From Patellaria atrata CBS 101060 (lineage: Eukaryota > Ascomycota > Dothideomycetes > Patellariales > Patellariaceae): a stretch of 64,000 bases of DNA. A program made the translations under genes and the position numbers. Within the stretch, counting starts at the first letter, position 1. Each line of letters opens with the position of its first letter. Where the stretch lies: the NCBI GenBank assembly GCA_010093705.1, contig MU006092.1, positions 6,623-70,622 of the forward strand. Direction: 5' to 3'. The notes under the pieces are model-generated. The model was not told the origin of the DNA and did not search any database. It saw only the letters and a program-made list of their open reading frames with translations. Shown one piece after another: positions 34,564 through 45,784 of the stretch.

Positions 34564-37469
34564 TTTGCTGGATCTGACGCGATAGACAAAGGTTCTGGAA
34601 TGAAGAGACCACCGTGCCAAATCGAAAGGAAGCCTAAGTTCTCATCTTTGCGCTCTGCGATGGATATTGAAGTACATGCCAAGACCTAACCCAAATAGGA
34701 TTTAGTTTGGCATAATTGCTTATGTAGAGTACAAGGATACCTTACAAGCTAGTGAAGGGTACCTTTTACTTAATTATATATCGCGTTCAAACATTTTCCC
34801 AAGGAACGAGTACTCATGTTTGTTCATCTATGTATCAAAATTTATTCCACGCGAAAGATAAACTTTTTAAATTCAGTCTTATCCAATTGTAGCCAGGTAA
34901 TCAACTCCAAGGAACCCTTCCACGATCCAACATGATTGCTGACTTATCGAGTCATGTCTCTTTGAATAACTGTACATTCTTTAGTACAGCGGGGACATAA
35001 TCATAAGTGGTGCTGGCAATAACGAAAGGCTCCATACGTATGGTGAGCGTACTGTACAGTGCAAACATGAATACTAGCTGTATTGTACCAACCCCAGGAT
35101 TTTACTGCAAAAGCAATAGGAAGTGATAGAAGTCACCCTGACCGAGGTTAGAGGCATACTCATCACTATATTTATATTCGCCTTTCTAAAATACCTTCGT
35201 TTGCTGTGGAAGCAACAATACACCTTCACCTCGTGTATTACGACACCCCTCGCTCGGAATGTTGTCTCCCAATTTATCTCTCCTCTATGTGCGGGCAGTC
35301 TTACCTTTACATAAGACGGGACCAAGCGTACTGGTTGAGCTCTAAGCCTGAGAAACCGAAAACATCACGCTTACCGCATGCCAGCGAGCAAGCTAAACTA
35401 TAGCACTAATAACAGGTCTCGGCCACATATCTATAGCACCTAATATTTCCCTTCTCGGTACTCTTATTTTTAGTGTAGATCTCTACAGCATCGCCACTGG
35501 AACCGGAAGTGGTGGCACTATATTTCTAGAATCGTATTCATATACTTACCCTTGTCCTGGAATCCTGCGCTCTCTGGACTATGCGGATACCAAGTTAGAC
35601 GTAACAGTTATCGTTCCAAATGTAGGTCTTACGGTGAAACGATTAATACCTTTTGTTGGATATCGGGAAACCGACCCTGATATATCGTTCGTCACACAGA
35701 TATTTAGTGCATAGTTTAGTCTGTAAGTTCCTTTCCAGAATAATAGACGGCCATGCTGTGCGGATAGTGGGCTGGTAGTCCAGTATATGGATAACGGGAC
35801 GCGACTAGAAGATGTACGGACCTTGGTCGACCGAAATTGAACGAAGTATTCTAGGAATCGGATTAACGTGCTATATTAAACTCTGCCGGATGCCGCATCG
35901 AGAATAGGGAGTTCTCTAGCGATTATATCAGCAACGGAGTAACAACCGTTGTTGTACTGACACGGAGTTTCCAAGGGGATTAAGCTAGAGGAGAGATGAC
36001 TGAGTTAAGGATCCCGAAAATCGAGTAACTATTACCGATGCTGGGTAGAGGGCAAGTCGAAATTAAGTGTAGTTGATATCATGAACCGGATGCTGGCCAT
36101 AGAGAGCCATTTGAGTAGTCAGAATCAGTGTAAAGTAACCTCTGAAGTTGTTTCCCGAGAACTTCTAAGGGAAGAACTACCGAGAAGTTGACCATCTTGA
36201 AAGATGGAGTCTTACAGAATCCGAGAGCAAATCACGGAGAATCATTATTAGGAATGCGAAAAGGGAGGGACAGAATAGGTTAAATCCGCTCAGTATGTTG
36301 TTGAATAACGTCACTTCTGGTTTCATGATACGTCATTTATAATACTTTCGTATCAGCAAAAAGGTCCGGAAGTCTTAACAAGATTGTAAAAGTACTTCTA
36401 TATATCTATCTGTACAGCGAAGCCGGGCAAAAGTCCCTGTACTCTGATCCCACTTTAGCATTTCTCATTATTTATTAGTAGTAGTGCATCCATTCGCTTG
36501 AATGATGGCGGAGGAAATCTCCAAACTGATACTATGGCCGATCATCGCGGTGGCAGAGGAAGCGCCGCACCCTCCGCGGAACTGTGAGTCGGAATTTACT
36601 CCGTTTTTCTGAACTTTACCTTGAAACTTCGCTCCCCCTTGCATGTCGATGACTCCGCTTGTTATATACATCAAGGTAAGGTAAGCTTATCATTGGTTCT
36701 AGAAACATTTAGATAAGACATATCGGTCGAAATTTCAGTTGTTGATCGACGATTCACTACATTTAATGCATCATCCAATTACAGCGGACAGTTGTGTCGC
36801 TTGTATCTGAGAGGGTTGATCGAAGTGCATAAGGTAAGGATGGAAAACGACGGAGCCTTCTACATGTAATGCTCACAATTTAACCATCATATCAAGGAGA
36901 ACAAAAGGCGAGAAGATTAATGTAAAGAATCTTCATTAATTATTATAATTGTGTTTAAGGTATTACTGAGGCTACCTTAGCACTTACAACCTGGTGAACC
37001 AGCTAAACTCTTGGGTGATCCAATAGCACTAAAGGTAACCTCTTAGGGTATAAAGTTTTTAAGCATCAAAGCAGTAGTAGTTCCGCCCTCCCAAGTCCCA
37101 ACAAATCTCCAAAAGTAAGATCTCAGAAGAAAAATCGATATAATGGCAGTCCATTTTGATTATGAACCGGTTGGGAAGTCCACAGGAAATAATCAACCTG
37201 GAAGTGCGAGAATGCACCCTTGGTCGCCAGCCCGCCTTTGCCCCGCATCGCCGAAAATTGACTGGAAACACCCGACGGTACCTATAAGTGGTCTTATTGC
37301 CGAAAATTTTCCGCGCTCTCTTTCGCATTTCGTAACCTAACCTAACATAACCTATATCCACCAAAAATGTCGCTAAGATAACCTGAAAAAGTGGGAATGC
37401 CATGCGCTGAAATGCCGGAAACGGACCTATGAGTTATCTGATCAAGTTATTCCAAAACTGACGACCTCT
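34564..37469. other. Gene-poor 2.9-kb region
   Basis: The region spans the 5' side of SWC4 and the 3' side of the bZIP gene. I see no recognisable coding segment in either strand. AAGGTAAGG-type words occur near 36674, 36830 and 37030, and a short CCTAA run near 37337. A TACTGTAC word is at about 35050. The stretch 35400-36470 has no open frame of note. Confidence 0.45.
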
Positions 37470-38525
37470 TCAAGGGTCTGGATGTGAGAAGAACTCATCT
37501 ATTGAGTCATTGTCCATGTCTTCCAGGGCAGTAGGCGTACATCCCGTATCTTGCAGTGTAGCAGGCGTGACAGGGGTGATAGGTGTGACAGGTGTGACAG
37601 GTGTGATAGGTGTCTCGTTATTCGAAAAGCTCTTATCGGAGTCGCTTGGTCGACTCATAGGGCCGCCTACAAGCTTCTCGATCTCCCGATCGAGATATGA
37701 GCGGACAAGACCGTCTTCGCAGCTGCTGTGCCTCGTGATCTCATCTTTCAAACTGAGTACCTGTAACTGAAGCCACGCGAGTTCGGCCTTAAGTCTCTGG
37801 TTTTTACCCTCGACCTCTTTTGCCTTTGCTTCTAACTGCTTAGTCCAGGCCTTTTGTTTGTTACGACACTTGCTGGCGGCGAGGCGATTCCTCTCCAAAT
37901 GTTGGCGTCTATGTAAATCTTCGGTCGCGTCGGTGGATTTGCTACGTCGTTTCTTCTGTTCCTTGGTTTCATCCGGTACCGTCCCTGGTCGCGAAGAACT
38001 GCCCTCAGTTCCCGCAATCACGGAGTCAACCTTTCGTTTCCGAGTGGATTTTGGTGTTGCAGCTGAAGTTTTCGCCGTGATGCGCTTTTCTGATTCTTTG
38101 ACTTCTGGGAGAATTGGGCAATTCCATCGCTGTTGGACTAGATCGAGTTGAGTCGGTTTGCAATCCGTTGGATCCGCTGTCATGTATGATGGAAGCCATG
38201 CTGCCATGAGCTCGGAATCCGCCGAGTCGGGTGCACGTAATTCATTCACCGTGAAATATTTCGACTTTGGTGAGTTGAGGGATGATAGATCTGAGACACC
38301 ACTGTCCCGCCGGGATGATAGTGTAGGCTTTGTGGTAGGCCTGAAAAGATCAGTACCGGACGGACGACTAAGGTCACAGTTGAATCCGCTCCTGGACTGG
38401 GTCGGAAACTCTGGTATTGGTGATGGAAAATGTGAGTACTCGTCCGAGAGGTCGTCCTCCAGGTTTAAGATGTCTTTATCCAACTCGAAATGTTCAAAAG
38501 ATAAGGTTTGGTTGTCTGATGGCAT
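37470..38525 (-). CDS. bZIP transcription factor, ATF/CREB type
   Basis: An intronless 351-residue regulator. The basic region (about 206-226) has RRQHLERNRLAASKCR with the invariant N-x7-R spacing (N213, R221), followed by a leucine zipper (about 231-266: LEAKAKEVEGKNQRL, LQLQVLSLKDEI). This layout matches the Atf1/AtfA group that answers the stress MAP kinase and binds CRE-like sites. The N-terminal half is acidic and Ser-rich with several SP sites. The C-terminus carries a TP-rich repeat (ITPVTPVTP) and ends DSIDEFFSHPDP. I cannot place it in a named orthologue group with certainty; the zipper clearly assigns the class. Confidence 0.88.
   Translation of the reverse strand: MPSDNQTLSFEHFELDKDILNLEDDLSDEYSHFPSPIPEFPTQSRSGFNCDLSRPSGTDLFRPTTKPTLSSRRDSGVSDLSSLNSPKSKYFTVNELRAPDSADSELMAAWLPSYMTADPTDCKPTQLDLVQQRWNCPILPEVKESEKRITAKTSAATPKSTRKRKVDSVIAGTEGSSSRPGTVPDETKEQKKRRSKSTDATEDLHRRQHLERNRLAASKCRNKQKAWTKQLEAKAKEVEGKNQRLKAELAWLQLQVLSLKDEITRHSSCEDGLVRSYLDREIEKLVGGPMSRPSDSDKSFSNNETPITPVTPVTPITPVTPATLQDTGCTPTALEDMDNDSIDEFFSHPDP
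37567..37614 (-). repeat. 9-bp coding minisatellite in the bZIP gene
   Basis: About five tandem copies of a 9-nt unit (plus strand GGTGTGACA or GGTGTGATA) encode alternating TPV and TPI triplets near the C-terminus of the bZIP protein. The unit length is a multiple of three, so copy-number change keeps the frame. Confidence 0.8.
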
Positions 38526-40635
38526 TGTGACTTTGACGGCGGTGGCGAGTAATAGGTTTTTAGGTGGCTGTTGTTTGGGAAAGCAAAGTGGATGGGAGAG
38601 AAGTCAACTTAAGGTAAGCTCCCAGTCTCCCGGTTATATAGGTAGGTGGCATCTCTGCTACTTACCTAAGTTACCTTAGAAGCCCTGAATTAAATTTCCG
38701 CACAAGGTCGGATAGGAAAAAAAAAGGCGAGTGATTGATCCGCGTTCGCGTCTGCGTTGGCGTCCGCAACTGGACCTGATACAAAGCACTCCAGGACCCG
38801 AGGAAATTTTCATGCATTCTAGGAAAGAACGATCAACAAGTGAGCAAGCACAATAGTATTGGCGCCGACTGATATCATCATTACCATGCCGCGTTTCATC
38901 CAATAAGCTCTCGATCAAAGATCAACGGCCTCAAAAGAACCCCTTCCACGCCCCCTTAGAACAAGTCGGAGGTATCGCAGAAAACCAGAAATCCCCAGTT
39001 TGCTTAGTATAGTACAGAAGAACCGTCGCTTGGGAAAGTCGGGCAACCATGTGAAAGTGGCAATAGGTTTTACTGGTTGAAGAAAGTATATCGACGATCT
39101 CCCATTCTTCACCCCACTAAGTTCATGGAAGGAACGAGTGCGATCATCGGTGAGACGGGGAAAGTGCATGGGACATCTATCGGAATGTGCGAAAGGGGGA
39201 TGGGAATTTTGCGGATTCCGATGTTGCTATTAGGGTTAGAGCTGGCGTGGCTGCTTCTCTAGAACGAGGGGATGACGAAGCGGCCAACAACCTTTAACCT
39301 TACGGTAGTTCTTCCCCCGCTTGAGCCACAGACTCTTTCCGTCCGCTGTTACCCCCGAATCATCCCCTAGACCAATAAAATATTTTCTTCTTTTACTAGC
39401 TTCGATTTCTTGGTTGGTTAGTTACTACATTTACTCTAGGTCCTTCCTATGGAAGAAGTGTTCAGCCTCTCCCCCGCGCCACCTCACTTCCTTTTACCTT
39501 TAATATCACCTTCTGTGTTCCATCGCATTCGGTGATTTAATAAGATAGCCTAAGGTAAATATTCCCGGCTTCTCGCTTTGTGTTAAGGTAGTTTCTGGGT
39601 CTGTAAGGAATCGACATGTAACCTTAGCGAAATCTGCATCCCGTTAGGTATTAGCGGTTGTTTCGGAGGAACTACCCCTCAGGTACTGTAGATATATTCC
39701 GCCTGACAAGGTGATAATAGTAGTAATAATGATAATAATAATGATGTACAAAGTAGAAGATTTGTGAAAAATGAATAGAGCGTGTTGTAAGTAAGATAGA
39801 ACTGCACCCGGTACAGTACTGTATGTACAAACATGATCATAACTTCGATTAAGTGGGATTCGTGCAAGGCTAATAAGACAAACTATTAATGTTCTTCGAT
39901 GACCAGTACATTTCAACTAATAACACAATCGAGAATTTACCGTGTAAACGGTTAATCTAATAATGTAAAGCATATGGGTCTTTATCTTCATTGGCTAAAG
40001 TATAACTGTAACCTGGAATCAAAGGATAATTCGAAGCACTCGATATCTACCATACGAGCATTCGGCGGGGATCGTGAGACGGTGAAAGTGAAGTGCGCAC
40101 CTCATTCTGCTCTTGAGGACCCGAGTCGGAAGATCTCAAAGCAGCAGCTGAGAGAAGTTCAGGCTTGCCCGTACTGTCTGCCATTAACTTTGTGAAGCTT
40201 GAAAGTTCACCTCTGCCTCGAGTACAGAGGGTTTCTGTGCGCTTGCAAGTACTATATCTATTATCGCCGTCAAAGAATCGCTCACATGCGATACGCTAGT
40301 TCATTGATAAGCTGTATTCAGCTTTAACTGCACGGAAAGAACTACCTTAGATATACGGGATATATGGGGAATTCTTAGAGGTATAAATAGCCTACGGTAT
40401 CGATGCTGATTTTAGGGTTTGTACTGCTTAGGTTATGGCTACTTTACTCGGATGCCTCAGGTCCCGGGGGTCCTTAACCACCTCAGGCTGCGTTTGTACC
40501 ATTAATCATCACTTCCCGAATTAGTTAGTCCCCTCGCTTAATATACCCACTGAAAATTAAAACTATCTTGGTGCTGCACTGGTGCTGCCTGCAACTTCCG
40601 AAACAAAAACTATCCTAGCAAGCGCCGCTGCAAAA
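38526..40635. other. Divergent gene-poor 2.1-kb region
   Basis: This lies between the bZIP start (minus) and the 40636 gene (plus). Short open frames at 38676-39262 have no recognisable features. TTACCTAAGTTACCTTAG-type words occur near 38660, an A/T trinucleotide run (AATAATGAT) near 39720, and TACAGTAC near 39812. No RNA gene was recognised. Confidence 0.45.
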
Positions 40636-42092
40636 ATGCAGCAAAACAACGAAGATGGGAAGGCGCCTGCCCCTCCTCCTGGTAAGCAATCATTACAAAG
40701 CTCTGCTTCATTCTATCATTCCTGTATTACCGTATCGAAATGTACCCTCTAGCACGAACTGGGCAAAGTTTCAAAGGATGACTGGGCTCCCCACTAACAC
40801 CCGATTGATCAGAACCCGATGATCTGTCGGATGCCGAATCTACCTTCAGTAGTTCTGGCGAAGAAGCAGAGCAATCCGATGCAGATTCGTCGGAATGCCT
40901 ACTTCGCGCGCTAGGTACAGTACCCCGTCCCACCATCCGAGCCTGCTAGGACTCTCCGATTAGCGGTACCAAGACCGAGACTAAAGATTCAGTAGAGAAG
41001 CACGAGAGGAAGAAAACTCCAGCGGCCTACAACAAGGCCTTCAAGACCATCCATCCTCGTTCGAATATCGCCATGGCTTCAGTTCCTCTCGTTCCAATGT
41101 ATCATGCGCCTCCACGCCGCCAACCTGCGGCCGCACAATCGAACGGCTCCATGACGAACGCGGGCCTCAGTGCTCCAACGCAAACCCCATACGAACATAT
41201 TCAGGAGATGGCTTCTAAACGCATCTCAACCCTCGACTACTTGCGCAAAGCGTTAGTGCCAAAATCCCCTCCTAAATCCCCATCCCCTACCCCCCAAGCA
41301 CGTGCATACTCTCGTATGTCTTTCCTTACCTTCAAGTCTGCCAAATCTCTAAAGCCCCTCTCTCTCAAATCGTTCAAACAACACGACACCGACAACGAAG
41401 ATAGCAATGAAGGTCGTGTTTACTGGTTCAACACGCATCTCTTCGGCAAGAAAGACCTCGCAAAGATGCCACATTACCAGCCTAACCGCCTCGCCCGACG
41501 CGCGACGAACTACCTTCTCCTCGGCTTCTCACTCCCCTCGGTGCTGGACATGCATTCGCAGCCCACGGAGTACCTACGTGCTCTCAATAACCTTCTCGCC
41601 GAGTTTGAAACGTACCAATCCGTCCACAATCCCGACGCGGCACCCTCGTCTTCACTGAACCGTAGCCGTCTCCCACAAATGTTCAAGCGAGCGACGACGA
41701 GCAAGGGCCGGCGAACCTCCTCTGCGGCTAATGACCTTATTCCCAACTTTGACGATGCCAAGAGCCCCCTCGATATTCCGGAGCCCGAGCTCCTCCCCGG
41801 TGAGCACTACGAGCTGCTCCAAACACATCATATCCCGTTCGAACCGGACTTCACCCAGACGTATGCGACCTTGACCGACTGTTTGATCGATATTTATACC
41901 AAGGTCATGGACATGGTAAACGGGCCAGACGGGGTTGCACCGGGAGTTCACGAGCTGTTCCTTAAGGCGGATTCCAAAATTAGAAAGATCCTTGTTGCAA
42001 ATGTGGTTAGGGATTTTGAAGAAGCGAGCAGGCAATCGTCAAGGAGTGAGCTTGCTGGTGTGGGAAAAGTGGTTTTGGCTGGCCTGCAGTAA
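40636..42092 (+). CDS. Conserved filamentous-ascomycete protein, function unknown
   Basis: A long final exon, open from about 40974 and running through the Met at 41073 to 42092, encodes a protein with HIQEMASKRISTLDYLRKA, GRVYWFNTHLFGKKDL, QPNRLARRATNYLLLGFSLP and EYLRALNNLLAEFE. I recall similar blocks in other filamentous ascomycetes but no function. Upstream, 40636-40681 (MQQNNEDGKAPAPPP) and an acidic segment from 40813 (PDDLSDAESTFSSSGEE) look like earlier exons. The intron between the acidic segment and KTETKDSVEKHERKK is unresolved: the obvious GT-AG pair near 40915-40963 does not keep the frame. The N-terminus is therefore provisional; the safe minimum starts at 41073. There are no membrane segments. 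Confidence 0.7.
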
Positions 42093-42544
42093 AGAGTATG
42101 TCGATCTCTTTGGATCTCTCTGGGTCTTTATGGGTCTTTATGGGTCAATTGGCGCGTATGGTCTAGTGTGGCATTTTTCTCTCATCGGTGGGTATGTGGT
42201 TTTGGAAGGTATTCAATCTGCATCTAGCGACGGAGTATAAGAGTTCACCTTGATCAATATCAAAAGACATCATTGATGCTAAATGAACAGTTTGTTTAAT
42301 GGGACTCGACAGTATGTATGTTTGATGGAACACAACAGCATGGATGATGCAATAGGACTGCGTGGGTTGATTCATTTGGTCTTCATCTGTCTAGCAGAGA
42401 TCAAATTTCGTCGTCAGGCGTAACATATGTAAAGTACAATGGCAATCCAACCTCTGCAGACTGGTTGACCAGCCCCATGGGACAATCGAGCATAAGGAGA
42501 GAAATCTCTCAGGCAACTAAGCAACAACTCCCTCCGAGGTAGCC
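42093..42544. other. Convergent intergenic region
   Basis: 452 bp lie between the 40636 gene and the decayed secreted-protein gene. A GGGTCTTTAT direct repeat sits near 42122-42143. No coding segment is supported. Confidence 0.45.
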
Positions 42545-43252
42545 TCAGCACCCCGGACCAGTAGGTTCGCTCTCTACTTGCGTAGTAGCAGGCACCATGG
42601 TATTAGACTGCTTCACACTACCAACAGCTCCATCCGTTACACCCTCAACTGCCATATTATACTCCTCCGGCAGAGGCCTGTCTTTTGCGACGATGATCTT
42701 GATGATATGCACCTACATGTGGGCCACTATGGAATTTGTGAAAGACCGCCTGTTACAGCACCGACATTTTATGTTTGTGCAATAGTACTCCATATAGCTG
42801 AAGCAGTCGTCTTGGTTAAAATACTCGTTGAAGTCGTTCCAGAGTCCGACTAGCCACGAGACAGATTCAGCAAAGAGATCATCCAGGAAAGGAGATATAC
42901 AGGTGATCCATCCTATGTATTCCACCTCCTAGTTATGAAAGATCCCCTTAGTAAGAGTGTCGTGCCCGTGGTAGATGATGCTCCGGTAGGGTAAGACTAC
43001 CCCTGAATCGTGCACCTTTTAGCACAAGCAGTTAGCAATCTCATAGAGGCATGCTCGGGAGGGCATGAGACCGTTTGGATCCGTATCATAGTACCACTCG
43101 TCCTTGCACATGTCACATGGAACGGTCCAGTTGTAGGCGTAATCTTGAGTTTCACAGTTGACTTATTCGGCGGGATGCTTTATATAGGTAGGGAAGCGTC
43201 GAGCTGTAGTAAGAGCCATCAAGGCAAAGGAAGTAAGTGTACGAAAATGCAT
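42545..43252 (-). pseudogene. Decayed secreted cysteine-rich protein gene (candidate)
   Basis: One minus-strand reading frame of 236 codons runs from an ATG at 43252 to a stop at 42545. Its total length is a multiple of three and coding character persists throughout, yet it is interrupted about four times. It opens with a secretion-signal-like start (MHFRTLTSFALMALTTA) and the body is rich in Cys, Trp and Tyr (for example TVPCDMCKDEWYYD, and CTNIKCRCC). The stretches between interruptions look protein-like and keep one frame, which favours a recently decayed gene over introns; I found no set of GT-AG pairs that removes all interruptions. The type of decay fits RIP-like mutation. The family is unknown; small secreted Cys-rich proteins in fungi are often host-interaction or wall proteins. 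Confidence 0.55.
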
Positions 43253-43791
43253 TGTGATCTGGAGGTTTTCAAGACTTTCAGACGGTAGATCGATATTAGA
43301 AATCAAATATTCTGAAGGCCGGAGGAGAGAAAAGATGGAGTCCCTGCAAGAAAATGAAAGAATTCTCTAGAGCGATTTTGTTCCTCGACTTACCGAATGA
43401 GTCCCCGTCATAGAGAACAAAGGGGTATGGGCCATTCCCGGAGCAAAGCAGAGGGTATTAGAACCGCTGTGTAGCTTTTCCAGTCCAGTGACCCTATTAT
43501 CGGCGTCTTTGGCGCACTGAAAGAGATGTAGGAGTACAATAGTTCACTCTATCGTATGATATCTCACTTTCCTTGTGAGCGGGCGAAAGATAGATTGACT
43601 GTTGAAACCTATTTCCTATTAAATGTTGCGAACCGGGAATCGGTTTCTGACCATGAGATGGCAACATCGGATACCTTAGACTTCCGGATAGGATTCCATA
43701 TAAGGGCGGAGATTCATTGTCACCATCCTAATGCGCATGAGGGACCGTGTAATATGCGGAATTCCATGTCATCAATGTAGAACTCATCTCG
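43253..43791. other. Intergenic, possible further gene debris
   Basis: This lies upstream of the decayed secreted-protein gene. Minus-strand segments such as DADNRVTGLEKLHSGSN (about 43450-43520) and DNESPPLYGILS (about 43680-43730) have some coding look but do not join into a model. A 74-codon plus frame at 43556-43780 is unsupported. Confidence 0.3.
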
Positions 43792-44865
43792 TCATCTATT
43801 TATCCAAGCTCTTGTAGAAACTACTCTGGGGTTAGGTACGCTTGTCTCCGCGCAGTGGAAATTGAGTTGGGCGAGCCAAGTGCTACAGGAAACGTTCGAC
43901 TTTCCCTTCTCAACAGCTATCGCTGTGCGGACAAATGACCACACGGCTTCCTGGCGCCAATTCAAATTTAAGGCCCACTGTAACGTATCTGTCACTATCT
44001 GAGAATAAATAGCAGAATCACAGTACGGGTGTGATATGAGAAATTCTAGAAATGACCAGCCTGATATATCGCTAGGGTGTTGTAGACACCAACTATATGT
44101 TGCATGACAAGTCATAGATAGTAAATTCTCTAAAGTGAGCTTTTGACTATCAGACCCCTGAACAATTGACGATATGAGATGGACCAGTTTTCTACCATGC
44201 AACCAGGCATAATAGTTTTTGGGATGACGCTCAGAAGCCGCAGTTATCACCAAGAGATCTCTACGCAAGAAAGAATTGCAATGATCTTCGAGAGTACGGT
44301 CAGCCGTCATTCCTGAAGACTGACTAACTGAGGGGTAAAATTTCCATAGTACCCAGTATCGGTGATGCCATAACGTGGGTGATTTAGTTTGCCGGTGTAA
44401 TGGAGAATTCAATATGCTATCAACGAAGCATAATTCACGTTGTATTGCTTTTGCGAGCGTTTCATCCTCCATAGACGGTTTACATGTTATCCCGAGCATT
44501 TCTAGCCGACGCTTCCGGTAATTGGCAGCAGTCAAATGTTCCGGATCGAATAAGAGCAGAATCCTCGACGCTCTCAGGATATCCTAGGCATGTGTAAGCA
44601 TCGAACGGTCTACGTCAAATCCCAAGGGCACGGGTCCTGGGAGGCCTCGTACTTCGTCAGTATGTGATGTCCTCCTATCAAAGATTTGGCGAGCAATCAC
44701 GAACCCTTGCACTAGAACCTTCTTTTGAATCCCAAAACAGATACCATCTTGCAATGATTGCGGCCCGTCAGGGGTTGATGGGAGAATCTCGATCTCCACA
44801 ACATTAGTTTCATTATCTGAGAGATATCTATCAAGTGTATCGTAAGCAGATCGATCTGTTGCCAT
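43792..44865 (-). CDS. Prenyltransferase alpha-subunit-repeat protein (PTAR1-like)
   Basis: A 334-residue protein of the protein prenyltransferase alpha-subunit repeat family. Mammalian PTAR1 is the alpha subunit of geranylgeranyltransferase III, which modifies Ykt6-type SNAREs. Exon 1 (44865-44653, MATDRSAYDTLDRYL) joins through a GT-AG intron to exon 2 (44583-43792), giving DILRASRILLLFDPEHLTAANYRKRRL. Repeat signatures are LWHHRYWVLWKF and HPKNYYAWLHGRKL, with a weaker third repeat around DISGWSFLEFLI. A nearer donor (GTAGAC at about 44618) is possible but would leave a very short intron. The gene is divergent from GET1 across only 158 bp. Function by homology only. Confidence 0.85.
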
Positions 44866-45023
44866 TACGACTTCTCATTACCGATATTTGAAGCTGATGG
44901 GAGGGATGAAGTTAGGGACTCGGGAGCTAATTGCCGAAGTTCAAGCGAGAACTTTCGTCACTAAAAGACAGAGCTGGATGTTTTGTACAAAGTACATAGA
45001 CACTGGTTGTTCAACTCACAACC
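44866..45023. promoter_or_regulatory. Compact bidirectional promoter, PTAR1-like and GET1
   Basis: Only 158 bp separate the two start codons, so the promoters must overlap. Both products touch tail-anchored or SNARE-type membrane proteins in other organisms, so co-regulation is plausible but unproven. Confidence 0.45.
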
Positions 45024-45784
45024 ATGGCATCCATACTCTTGCTAGTATTCATCCTGCAGGTCGTTATACACATAATAAACAAGGCGGGAGTAGGCACCAT
45101 CAACAATTTCGTACGGACAATATGCCACTTACACTACGTATTCTTGCTAACAGTTGACAGCTATGGCTACTGTACAACAAGCTGCCTACCCCCACTTCGA
45201 ATGCTTCCAGACAGCAAGTAAAACTTAAGCAAGAGGTCCTACGTTTGAAAAAAGAACTAGCTGGAGTAAGCGCGCAGGATGACTTTGCGAAATGGGCAAA
45301 GTTGCGGCGACAGCACGATAAAGTGATGGCAGATTACGAGAAGAGCGGTACAGTAGCAGGATCTCCTTGATGCTTATGAGGGTAGCTGATATGCTTCACA
45401 GAGAAAACTATTGGCTCCTCAAAAGCATCCTTCGACAGTAAGGCGAACCTTGTACGGTGGGTTAGTACTAGCGGGCTCCGATTATTTATTCAGTTCTGGT
45501 TCGCGAGGCAAGCTCTTTTCTGGATTCCTCCTGGTTGGTTACCGGGCTACGTGGAATGGATACTGTCTTTCCCTAAAGCTCCAAAAGGCAGCATCAGCGT
45601 TCAGATATGGGCGGCCGCATGTACAACAGTAATCCAGATTGCCAGTGATGCTATGATCTCGGCATACACATTAACAGTGGGGGAGAAATCAGGTATGAGT
45701 GCTCAGATACCACAAGCATTCTCGAGGAAGGAGGTTCAATCAACGAGTGGCTCGAAAGGAAGTCGGGAGAGAAAGGAGCTCTGA
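45024..45784 (+). CDS. GET1: Get1, ER receptor subunit for tail-anchored protein insertion
   Basis: A 218-residue ER membrane protein; with Get2 it docks Get3 and inserts tail-anchored proteins. Exons are 45024-45110, 45161-45347 and 45402-45784. The N-terminal helix is [18 protein letters not shown], then TINNF joined to [14 protein letters not shown]. The cytosolic coiled coil with [20 protein letters not shown] and [13 protein letters not shown] is the Get3-binding part. Two further membrane segments follow (around [20 protein letters not shown] and [17 protein letters not shown]), with the [17 protein letters not shown] family block between. The protein ends SRERKEL. All features are typical for filamentous ascomycete Get1. 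Confidence 0.95.

Noticed and set aside
37333-37356. CCTAA run as a telomere relic
   Set aside because: Only two to three imperfect units, and the unit differs from the fungal TTAGGG repeat.
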